Shown piece after piece: positions 1-6,346 of a stretch of 64,000 nt of DNA (its first letter is position 1; every line of letters starts with the position of its first letter). The DNA is from Methylotenera mobilis 13 (GTDB lineage: Bacteria; Pseudomonadota; Gammaproteobacteria; Burkholderiales; Methylophilaceae). The translations under genes and the position numbers were made by a program. Below the pieces are notes generated by a model. That model had not been told where the DNA came from. It was given only the letters and a program-made list of their open reading frames with translations, and ran no database searches. The stretch covers positions 2,185,093 through 2,249,092 of the forward strand of contig NZ_KB913035.1 in the NCBI RefSeq assembly GCF_000384255.1, in the 5' to 3' direction.

Positions 1-579
1 GATATTGGCCAATACTTATTAGCGATTCGATTAGACGCCTCTGCATTGAATTTAAGTAAAAAAGATCAAAATCTACATGCATCTACTACTCTTTATGCAA
101 AAAGAATTTTAGCTAATGCTCAACATATACAAGAGATGACCAGAACACTGATGCGTCGTCTAAGACCAGCACCAACCAGTAGCCAAGACTGTACAGCAGC
201 TATCAGCATATTGATTAAAGAATGGCACGAGCAACAACCTCATATTCAGTTAGATATCAACGTTGAAGCATGCTCATCCTTATTTACAGAACAAATTAAC
301 ATCACCATTTATAGATTCATTCAAGAAGCACTCACCAATATCTCAAAACATGCTGACGCGCTAAATGTCAGCATTTCGCTCAAGTCAATCTCAAATGAAC
401 GTGGTCGGTTGCTATGTATAGAAATCATCGACGATGGCGTTGGATTTAAAGCTGAAGAAACTTCATATGGAATGGGAATCATCGGGATGCGCGAACGTAT
501 AGATGCAGTGAATGGTACCTTCATTGCAAAAAACAATACCAGCAAAGGTGTAACCATCAGCGCACAAATCCCTATCTAG
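1..579 (+). CDS. sensor histidine kinase, NarX/UhpB type (3' part only)
   Basis: This is the C-terminal part of a two-component sensor kinase whose beginning lies left of the window. The reading frame is open from base 1. The first residues, DIGQYLLAIRLDASAL, match the stretch just after the phospho-accepting histidine of HisKA_3 dimerisation domains, so that histidine is just outside the window. The HATPase_c domain follows: an N-box around FIQEALTNISKHA, a G1 box DDGVGF and a G2 box GMGIIGMRERI. A TTG at 46 is an internal codon, not the start. The response regulator starts 63 bases after the stop, so the two probably form a pair. The signal sensed cannot be told because the input domain is missing. 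Confidence 0.93.
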   Translation, partial: DIGQYLLAIRLDASALNLSKKDQNLHASTTLYAKRILANAQHIQEMTRTLMRRLRPAPTSSQDCTAAISILIKEWHEQQPHIQLDINVEACSSLFTEQINITIYRFIQEALTNISKHADALNVSISLKSISNERGRLLCIEIIDDGVGFKAEETSYGMGIIGMRERIDAVNGTFIAKNNTSKGVTISAQIPI

Positions 580-642
580 ACTTTTTTAAAATACATAAAG
601 CGATTAAAAATCAATGTCACAGAAATTACTTGGGGTAAATGA

Positions 643-1281
643 ATGAATAAAACAATTCTATTAGTGGATGACCATGCAGTAGTAAGACAAGGCTTAAAAA
701 GTCTATTAGGTCAATGGGGATATCGTGTGGTGGCAGAAGCATCCAGCGGCGAGTCCGCAATATTGTTATGGCAAGAACATCAGCCCAGCTTAGTACTCAT
801 GGACCTAGACATGCCAGGACTAGGTGGCCTAGAGGCATTACAAAGAATTTTAGCGCGTAGCAAAGATGCAAAAGTGCTCATCTACAGTATGCATGATGAC
901 AACATCTATGCAATGCGTGCCATCCAAGCAGGTGCAAAAGGCTATGTGGTAAAGACAGATGACGTCAATATTTTATTAGAAGCGGTTGATAAAATCATGA
1001 AAGGTGGAAAATTTATAGAACAAAAACTAGCACAACATCTCGCCATCGATTTAATCAATGAAGCCAACAAACCTTTAGAAAAACTTTCCCCTAGAGAGTT
1101 TGAAGTATTTAGGCAACTAGCATCAGGTAACTCTCTTACTATCATTTCGGATAGTTTAAACATTAGCTATAAAACTGTTGCCAACATTCAAACCCAAATT
1201 AGACAAAAGCTTAACGTACATACAACCGCTAATCTTGTTCATCTCGCCATTCAGTTTGGCGTTACTCAGAGCAAAATCTAA
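643..1281 (+). CDS. response regulator, NarL/FixJ (LuxR-HTH) family
   Basis: A DNA-binding response regulator of 212 residues. The receiver domain spans about residues 3-120, with acidic residues D9 and D10, probable phosphoacceptor D54 in MDLDMPG, and conserved K near 104 in YVVKTD. A LuxR-type HTH occupies about 148-205, starting LSPREFEVFRQLASGNS. The start is ATG in a gene directly behind the kinase, which is the likely partner. The recognition helix region (SYKTVANIQTQIRQKL) departs slightly from the usual KTV-x-x-H pattern, with N replacing H. Targets are unknown; the three small genes just downstream in the same direction are plausible members of the same transcript or regulon. Confidence 0.95.
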   Translation: MNKTILLVDDHAVVRQGLKSLLGQWGYRVVAEASSGESAILLWQEHQPSLVLMDLDMPGLGGLEALQRILARSKDAKVLIYSMHDDNIYAMRAIQAGAKGYVVKTDDVNILLEAVDKIMKGGKFIEQKLAQHLAIDLINEANKPLEKLSPREFEVFRQLASGNSLTIISDSLNISYKTVANIQTQIRQKLNVHTTANLVHLAIQFGVTQSKI

Positions 1282-1307
1282 CTATCAACCATTCAAGGAT
1301 CATCATT

Positions 1308-1688
1308 TTGAAAAATACAAAAACATTTTTAACACTGGCAATGACCAGTCTGATTATCGGTATTTTTATCAGCAACGTAAGCTTTGCAGAAAACACCAAA
1401 CCAAATAACACTTACCAAGAAATGGAGTTTATTCAAACATTCAAAGGTAAAAATAAAGCGTTTGTACTGCAAACACTAGGCCAGCCAACTAAAAAAAGTA
1501 AACCTGTCAAACCATCTAATGCAGACAGCATCGTAGGCCAATCAAATGGTCCGGCTAATTTAAAGAAGGATGAAATTGAGATGTGGTACTACTTTAATCT
1601 AGTCAAATACAACTCAAAAAATACTTATAAACAAACTGAAATTACCTTCATCAATGATGCTGCAACCAATATGATGTTTCTCAACTAA
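1308..1688 (+). CDS. small exported protein, SmpA/BamE-like fold
   Basis: A 126-residue protein with a clear signal peptide (hydrophobic residues about 8-24, cleavage likely after SFA). The mature part contains a segment like that of SmpA/OmlA (BamE-type) domains: a helix ending VLQTLGQPTKK, an insert, then EMWYYFN and a closing strand TEITFIND. The start is TTG at 1308, supported by an AAGGA ribosome site about 8 bases upstream. It lacks an obvious lipobox cysteine, unlike true BamE. It sits 26 bases behind the response regulator and 45 before a thioredoxin-like gene. A periplasmic role in envelope maintenance is an inference; the fold call is moderate. Confidence 0.75.
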   Translation: MKNTKTFLTLAMTSLIIGIFISNVSFAENTKPNNTYQEMEFIQTFKGKNKAFVLQTLGQPTKKSKPVKPSNADSIVGQSNGPANLKKDEIEMWYYFNLVKYNSKNTYKQTEITFINDAATNMMFLN

Positions 1689-1733
1689 ACATTCATGCAT
1701 CATAAAAACTAACCAATTAGGCAGACTATCAAC

Positions 1734-2096
1734 ATGGCAATTACTAATCTGACACAAGATAACTTCAAAACAGTGATTGAATCCAATCCTTTTGTCGTGA
1801 TCGACTTCTGGGCACAATGGTGTGAACCATGTTTAATGTTCAGTAATACTTTTAAAAATGCAGCTTCTAAACATCCAGATGTCATGTTCTGTATGCTAGA
1901 TACAGAAACCAATGCCGAGATTGCTGCTTACTTTAATATCGAGCAGATTCCATGCGTGCTAGCGATTAAAAACAAAATCGTGATTGATGGCATTGTCGGA
2001 GTCATGCCAAGTCAATCATTTGAAGAAAGCCTACAACAATGGAGAGATTTTGACACAACAGAAATTAATCGTCATTTCGCAGAACAAGATGCATGA
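1734..2096 (+). CDS. thioredoxin-family protein (WCEPC)
   Basis: A 120-residue single-domain thioredoxin fold without a signal peptide, so probably cytoplasmic. The active site is W29-C30-E31-P32-C33, within IDFWAQWCEPC. The cis-proline loop reads QIPCVL and carries an extra cysteine. It is clearly paralogous to the gene at 47735-48106 on the other strand: both share the N-terminal F-x-x-x-I-E-x-NPF-V pattern, DFWAQWC-x-PC, a TET-x-x-EI-x-x-YF segment and a WxRDFD near the C-terminus. These shared extensions mark a subfamily distinct from classical TrxA (WCGPC). Its stop overlaps the start of the next gene (ATGA), so the two are translationally coupled. Confidence 0.88.
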   Translation: MAITNLTQDNFKTVIESNPFVVIDFWAQWCEPCLMFSNTFKNAASKHPDVMFCMLDTETNAEIAAYFNIEQIPCVLAIKNKIVIDGIVGVMPSQSFEESLQQWRDFDTTEINRHFAEQDA

Positions 2097-2806
2097 AAAT
2101 ATTCGTCATGACCATACGCTGCTTAGCTGTAATCACCGCACTATGCCTGAATAATCAGGTATGCCTAGCTGGAGAACAAACAAAACAAGAAAACACCACT
2201 AAAAAAGCTAAAGTGCATCATTTATCGCCTATCGCACCAAAGGCTAGCGAAGCTTTCAAACGACAAAATGATGACCTCAGAAAATTGATGTTACAGCTAT
2301 ATCAATGCAATCAAAAAGACTTATTAAAAAGCACAAAAGTCAGTGCAGAAGAACTCGTACAATGGGTTTTTGAAGGCCCATTCGGTTGGAAGTTTGAAGC
2401 CATCAGACGAGTGCAATCTGTAGATGCTTTATCATTAAGCTTCAATGAACAATATCAAGGTGACCGTATCCTTCCCTTAATCACAGGCTTGCATACCATG
2501 CTTGTAAGCGCTTATGGGGGAGAGAACGACTTTAAATTCACAAAAACCATCTCACCAAAACATTTATATGATGCCGCTCACAATATTGAAATGACACGAT
2601 TAAAACTCATCAACCCATCGAACGATGTTCATCACTTCAACGCCAATTGCTCAAGCGAGCAAATAAATGAAATTGAAACTACGTTTACAAACATCATTAA
2701 ACGTACTAATCAATATGTGCAAAGTATAGATCATGCTGGCTCGATGAGAGAAAGCATAGTATCTGTAGATTATAGCTCAGCCGATTTTATAAAAATGGCT
2801 TACTAA
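2093..2806 (+). CDS. exported protein of unknown function
   Basis: A 237-residue protein I do not recognise. It begins with a probable signal peptide (hydrophobic stretch about residues 5-25, cleavage likely after CLA). The mature part is mostly helical in character, with the conserved-looking segments WVFEGPFGWKFEAIRRVQ and LITGLHTMLVSAYGGENDF, and two cysteines (YQCNQ, ANCSS) that could pair in the periplasm. The start overlaps the stop of the thioredoxin-like gene by four bases, suggesting a coupled operon. A hairpin lies about 80 bases after the stop. The neighbours suggest an envelope role, but nothing in the sequence proves a function. Confidence 0.8.
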   Translation: MKIFVMTIRCLAVITALCLNNQVCLAGEQTKQENTTKKAKVHHLSPIAPKASEAFKRQNDDLRKLMLQLYQCNQKDLLKSTKVSAEELVQWVFEGPFGWKFEAIRRVQSVDALSLSFNEQYQGDRILPLITGLHTMLVSAYGGENDFKFTKTISPKHLYDAAHNIEMTRLKLINPSNDVHHFNANCSSEQINEIETTFTNIIKRTNQYVQSIDHAGSMRESIVSVDYSSADFIKMAY

Positions 2807-2886
2807 AGGCACAACAAGAGAGTGCAATCTTAATTAAGCACAAGATACTTTAAATAGTTGGATATGACTTCACAAAATAAGAACAT

Positions 2887-2921
2887 CCCTTATTTAAGGG
2901 CTTGGTAGCGTTAAATAAGGG
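2887..2921 (+). terminator. hairpin, possible terminator after the 643-2806 gene run
   Basis: A perfect 11-bp inverted repeat, CCCTTATTTAA at 2887-2897 and TTAAATAAGGG at 2911-2921, with a 13-base loop, followed by TTATTT. It lies 80 bases after the stop of the last gene of the rightward run. The stem is AT-rich near the loop and the T-run is weak, so a terminator is likely but not certain. Confidence 0.5.
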
Positions 2922-3037
2922 TTATTTCTGGAGTAAACACAAATATAAATGTGGCGGAGTGGCTGCTGGCAAAGATACAGCTCTTTATATATTCAACCTT
3001 AGTAGCAAAGTATAAAAAATCTTTTTGTAACATCAAG

Positions 3038-3298
3038 TTATGCGCCATTTTCACGTTGAGCACTTAAACACTTTAAAAAGTCAGCGATATCCCACTCACA
3101 ACCACCACAACCTGAGAGCGCCCCAGTCCATTGCGAGATTTGTTCCATATCCATACCGCGCTCAAAGTATTTTTGTATTTCGGCTCGCGTGGTGCCGCTA
3201 CATTGGCACATTACCTCATCTGCAGCGCTATTATTCTGTGTACTCATTGGTGCATTAGCTTCAAGATTAAAAACAACAGATAGTTTAGCATCATCCAT
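3038..3298 (-). CDS. BFD-like [2Fe-2S]-binding protein
   Basis: An 86-residue protein with the cysteine pattern of BFD/Bfd-type [2Fe-2S] domains: C-x-C in MCQCSGTTRAEI, then C-x-x-C in SGCGGCEWDI about 33 residues later. Bfd proteins deliver electrons for iron release from bacterioferritin; related domains also occur in NirB and in molybdenum-enzyme partners. No bacterioferritin gene lies nearby, so the partner is unknown. Two starts are possible: the upstream ATG at 3298, or an internal ATG at 3247 (MSTQNN), which would remove 17 residues outside the domain. Neither has a clear ribosome site. Confidence 0.82.
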   Translation of the reverse strand: MDDAKLSVVFNLEANAPMSTQNNSAADEVMCQCSGTTRAEIQKYFERGMDMEQISQWTGALSGCGGCEWDIADFLKCLSAQRENGA

Positions 3299-3392
3299 TT
3301 ACGATGCTTAATCAAGCATTACACATTCATCAATGATTAGTGCGATGAATATATCTCCAAAGCCATCCAAAATGATTGATTGCCAGCATCAC

Positions 3393-4280
3393 TCAAGGCA
3401 CAAGCACCTCAATAGGTGTATTCAGCGATTCATCCACTGTGAAGAAGTCTGGTTCAGTACTGCCAGCTGGTGCAGATATTTTGATCGATGTTAAGGCTTG
3501 TGCGATAAAGGCAGAAGATTGTTTCACCCATTCTGGACGTTCCTTATCTTTAGGGTAACGGCTTGCGGTGTAGGGGGCACGTACTATTAATCGAATGTAA
3601 CTGTTTTCTGATACGCCAGTGTAATAGGTATCTACCGTTTCCTCGGGCAAATCTACGATAGCTACTTTTTCGTAATGCTCTCGTGCCCATTGGCGTCCAT
3701 TGATCACCACCACATCTCTTGAGATTTCTTTTCTACCTAGGCGGTTACCTTTAGCGTCGTATATATAATTAAAACCTTTCGTCTTTTCCACCAGACTTTC
3801 TAAGGTTCTATAGTCCGCCCACATCCATGCTTTATCTGAGGTGCGGTCTATTTTTGATTCCCACTCTTCAGCTAGATAAAGGCTAGCACCAATCCCAGTT
3901 TCCCCATAGGTACTCACGAATGGCCATATGCCAGTCTGATCTTTACGCCGAAAGCCAATCAAACCTAACATGCGCTGGTATTGATGATTGTCCAATACTT
4001 TAATTGCCTCGGAGATTTGCTCTCGATAATTTTGAGTATCTATGTCTTTCCGGTTGTAGCTTGCTGCCGTCCTGCCTTGTGGGATAGTCATACTAAAGGT
4101 GCGATCATCAATTCGGAGGGTGTAATCGCCTGGTGGAACAGGATTATTCACATCTGCCCAATGTTGACGAACTTCTTCATGAATGCGTTTTTCTCTTTGC
4201 TCGTAGTCTTCAGCAAGCAAAGTATTGGGAAGAGAGGCCAAGATCACGAATAGTATTACGGGGAGTGAGCAATATTTCAT
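3393..4280 (-). CDS. exported protein of unknown function
   Basis: A 295-residue protein that I cannot place in a named family. The N-terminus is a good signal peptide (MKYCSLPVILFVILASLP, cleavage probably after LLA). The mature protein starts with a charged helical segment, then reads as mixed alpha/beta with repeated aromatic motifs (YTLRIDDRTFSMTIP, IGFRRKDQTGIWPFVSTYG) and a C-terminal helix before a proline-rich end. There is one cysteine, within the signal sequence. It stands alone, with about 80-95 bases on either side. The layout is that of a periplasmic or surface protein; nothing points to an enzyme activity. Confidence 0.78.
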   Translation of the reverse strand: MKYCSLPVILFVILASLPNTLLAEDYEQREKRIHEEVRQHWADVNNPVPPGDYTLRIDDRTFSMTIPQGRTAASYNRKDIDTQNYREQISEAIKVLDNHQYQRMLGLIGFRRKDQTGIWPFVSTYGETGIGASLYLAEEWESKIDRTSDKAWMWADYRTLESLVEKTKGFNYIYDAKGNRLGRKEISRDVVVINGRQWAREHYEKVAIVDLPEETVDTYYTGVSENSYIRLIVRAPYTASRYPKDKERPEWVKQSSAFIAQALTSIKISAPAGSTEPDFFTVDESLNTPIEVLVP

Positions 4281-4359
4281 GGTGTTTTTTATATGGTGTG
4301 ATATAGCGTGGTGGCTCTACGACATAACCGAATACCAAAGTACTTGGTTGCCATTATCT

Positions 4360-4755
4360 TTATATTAGATTGATTAATAAAAGTCCTATGATAATGTTAA
4401 TCATCACAATCACAACAAATGAAGCAGCGTTATTCACCATGCTATTTCTTAGCATTTTCCCCGTTTCATTTAGATACCTGTCTGAAAAAGCTAATGGTGA
4501 TAACACGAATACAGTTGATAAAAATATTGCTTCATTTTTGTGATGAATCATCTTTAAAAAATCGCCATACCCTTGTGACAAAAAGCGTATAGCGAGTGCA
4601 ATATTGCATATTAAAAAACTAGTATCTAGTCCCAAAACAATCCTAAACAAAACTGAGTTTGATACGTTCTCTATGGCAAAAAATACTGTAATTGACACAA
4701 AGCATAAAACACATACAAACGCGCTATTCAATAACTTATTACTCATAAAACTCAT
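4360..4755 (-). CDS. small integral membrane protein, unknown
   Basis: About 131 residues with four likely membrane segments (near residues 6-26, 34-55, 75-90 and 105-130) and short loops. I chose ATG at 4755 because AAGGA sits about 7 bases upstream; an in-frame TTG at 4761 would add two residues. No family recognised. The gene is AT-rich compared with its neighbours and stands alone. The 436 bases upstream are non-coding and contain a three-armed inverted repeat. Confidence 0.65.
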   Translation of the reverse strand: MSFMSNKLLNSAFVCVLCFVSITVFFAIENVSNSVLFRIVLGLDTSFLICNIALAIRFLSQGYGDFLKMIHHKNEAIFLSTVFVLSPLAFSDRYLNETGKMLRNSMVNNAASFVVIVMINIIIGLLLINLI

Positions 4756-4947
4756 TCTCAATCCTTAACCACTTCTACACTTTTAACTCGTACCAAAGTA
4801 GTACCGTGTTTTATTCATCAAACAAACCACCTTTTTACTTGGTAGTCACACTTTTCAATACACCCTTGCCAATTGAACTACAAAGCCAAACTTCTAACAT
4901 AATTGATTAAACGTATATGCTACTAAACTCTTTAATCCATTACTGTA

Positions 4948-4994
4948 AATTGTTGTTAACTGAATAGTTAACAACAACGCTATTAACAACAATT
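4948..4994. repeat. three-armed inverted repeat around TTAACAACAA
   Basis: The arm AATTGTTGTTAAC at 4948-4960 can pair with GTTAACAACAA at 4967-4977 (11 bp, 6-base loop) or with TTAACAACAATT at 4983-4994 (12 bp). The two pairings exclude each other. It lies in the 436-base non-coding stretch 4762-5197, which otherwise holds only a tRNA terminator. It could be an operator with three half-sites for the membrane-protein gene or a small switch; which one cannot be told. Confidence 0.5.
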
Positions 4995-5155
4995 GTCCTC
5001 GGCAGAATACAAAAAATTTCAGACAAAGCGTTTAATGAATAATAAAATAGGACAAGCAGGGGTGAGCTGGTAAAAGTTTTTTAGTGTGGGATATTTCAAG
5101 CACAGATAAAACCTGTCATATGTATAAACAGGTACAGGGAATTATTTTTGAAATG

Positions 5156-5191
5156 AAAAACGGCGAATACATGACTGTATTCGCCGTTTTT
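5156..5191 (-). terminator. terminator of the tRNA transcript
   Basis: A 15-bp perfect stem (arms 5156-5170 and 5177-5191, core CGGCGAATAC, 6-base loop) with flanking A and T runs, six bases beyond the 3' end of the last tRNA-Gly on the minus strand. A classic Rho-independent terminator. Confidence 0.9.
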
Positions 5192-5197
5192 AATGTT

Positions 5198-5273
5198 TGG
5201 AGCGGGAAACGAGGCTCGAACTCGCGACCTCAACCTTGGCAAGGTTGCGCTCTACCAGCTGAGCTATTCCCGC
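5198..5273 (-). tRNA. tRNA-Gly (GCC), copy 1
   Basis: A 76-base cloverleaf on the minus strand with acceptor stem GCGGGAA/TTCCCGC, D-arm GCTCAGCTGGTAGAGC, anticodon loop TTGCCAA (anticodon GCC), T-arm with GTTCGAGC, and an encoded CCA end. It is identical to the copy at 5517-5592 apart from the flanks. It is the last gene of the pgsA-tRNA run and is followed directly by a strong terminator. Confidence 0.97.
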
Positions 5274-5328
5274 CTAACTAAAACCAATTAAAGCTGCCAA
5301 ATTAATACAAAAAACCACTACAAAACAC

Positions 5329-5402
5329 TGGAGGCGCGAGCCGGAGTCGAACCGGCCTAAACGGCTTTGCAGGCCGCGGCATAACCGCTTTGCTATCGCG
5401 CC
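5329..5402 (-). tRNA. tRNA-Cys (GCA)
   Basis: A 74-base cloverleaf on the minus strand with acceptor stem GGCGCGA/TCGCGCC, anticodon loop CTGCAAA (anticodon GCA), T-loop GTTCGACTC and encoded CCA. It sits between two identical tRNA-Gly genes. The order uvrC-pgsA-Gly-Cys is the same as in enteric bacteria (uvrC-pgsA-glyW-cysT), which supports both the tRNA calls and the neighbouring gene calls. Confidence 0.97.
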
Positions 5403-5479
5403 AATGTTGGCATTATATACCATACAACAGAAGTACATTCATTGATGATAAAACCAAAGAGGCATACTTTTTAAAACTA

Positions 5480-5510
5480 AAACGGCGAAGCATTTATGCA
5501 TTCGCCGTTT
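5480..5510 (-). terminator. hairpin between tRNA-Gly copy 2 and tRNA-Cys
   Basis: Arms AAACGGCGAA (5480-5489) and TTCGCCGTTT (5501-5510), with inner GCAT/ATGC pairing. The same CGGCGAA core is found in the terminator after the other tRNA-Gly, so gene and terminator seem to have been copied together. If it terminates fully, tRNA-Cys needs its own promoter or read-through. Confidence 0.6.
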
Positions 5511-5516
5511 ATTATT

Positions 5517-5592
5517 TGGAGCGGGAAACGAGGCTCGAACTCGCGACCTCAACCTTGGCAAGGTTGCGCTCTACCAGCTGAGCTATTCCCGC
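5517..5592 (-). tRNA. tRNA-Gly (GCC), copy 2
   Basis: A 76-base tRNA identical to the copy at 5198-5273: anticodon GCC, encoded CCA. It lies 74 bases downstream of the pgsA stop on the same strand, the position occupied by glyW in enteric bacteria, so this is probably the ancestral copy and the other the duplicate. Confidence 0.97.
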
Positions 5593-5666
5593 GTGTCGTT
5601 AAGACAGGCGCCATTATAGAGGGTTTGAAGATATCGTCAAGTACTAGATGCGCATTTTTCACTAAA

Positions 5667-6263
5667 TTATTTGCGGTTTATTTTCGGCATTGCAGCACGT
5701 AAATAATAAGCCATTGATAGCAATGTTAAAAATGCTGCGATCACGATTAGTACCTGTCCAAATAATTTTGTAGGGAACATGCCAAGGTTTGCCACCTCAA
5801 TACCATCCCAGTACAATAAAAATAAAATTGCGACCATTTGTACAGCTGTTTTCACTTTACCTATCATTGCCACACCGACGCTACTGCGCTGACCTTCCCC
5901 TGCCATCCACTCACGCAATGCACTGATCGCAATTTCGCGGCCAATAATAATCAAAGCCACCACAGCACCTACACGCTCAAACTCAACTAACACGATTAAT
6001 GCAGCCGCTACCATTAATTTATCAGCAACAGGGTCTAGAAAAGCCCCAAATGAAGAGATTTGATTTAGCTTTCGTGCCAAGTATCCATCAAGCCAGTCCG
6101 TCAATGCAGCGACGGCAAAAATCGCTGTTGCTGTTAAATTTACCCAATGTGCTGGAATAGCACCGAACGCCTGCGGATTTGTGGGCAAATAAAAAATAAT
6201 GACAAATACTGGTATCAACAAGATACGTAGCCATGTCAGCATGGTTGGGATGTTGCAAGTCAT
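5667..6263 (-). CDS. pgsA: CDP-diacylglycerol--glycerol-3-phosphate 3-phosphatidyltransferase
   Basis: Membrane enzyme that joins CDP-diacylglycerol and glycerol-3-phosphate to give phosphatidylglycerol phosphate, the first committed step to phosphatidylglycerol. The CDP-alcohol phosphotransferase signature D-x2-DG-x2-AR-x8-G-x3-D-x3-D is complete in DWLDGYLARK and FGAFLDPVADK. Several hydrophobic segments follow. I start it at the ATG at 6263 (MTCNIPTMLTWLRIL), which has AGAGA about 8 bases upstream and matches the family's usual N-terminus; a TTG at 6305 would add 14 atypical residues. It lies 83 bases downstream of uvrC and upstream of the tRNA genes, the classical order. Confidence 0.95.
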   Translation of the reverse strand: MTCNIPTMLTWLRILLIPVFVIIFYLPTNPQAFGAIPAHWVNLTATAIFAVAALTDWLDGYLARKLNQISSFGAFLDPVADKLMVAAALIVLVEFERVGAVVALIIIGREIAISALREWMAGEGQRSSVGVAMIGKVKTAVQMVAILFLLYWDGIEVANLGMFPTKLFGQVLIVIAAFLTLLSMAYYLRAAMPKINRK

Positions 6264-6346
6264 ATAGTTAATCTCTAAAAAGTAACGATTTCTATCAATC
6301 GCCAACTACTTATTGCCTAATTGCTAATTGCATTAGTTAATTGCAA

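Noticed and set aside
4948-4994. Possible CRISPR fragment because of repeated TTAACAACAA
   Set aside because: Only three short copies, one inverted, with no regular spacers and no cas genes in the window.
5084-5702. Three short plus-strand frames containing RGSNSRPQPWQGCALPAELFP-like text
   Set aside because: They are translations of the antisense strand of tRNA genes, a common artefact.
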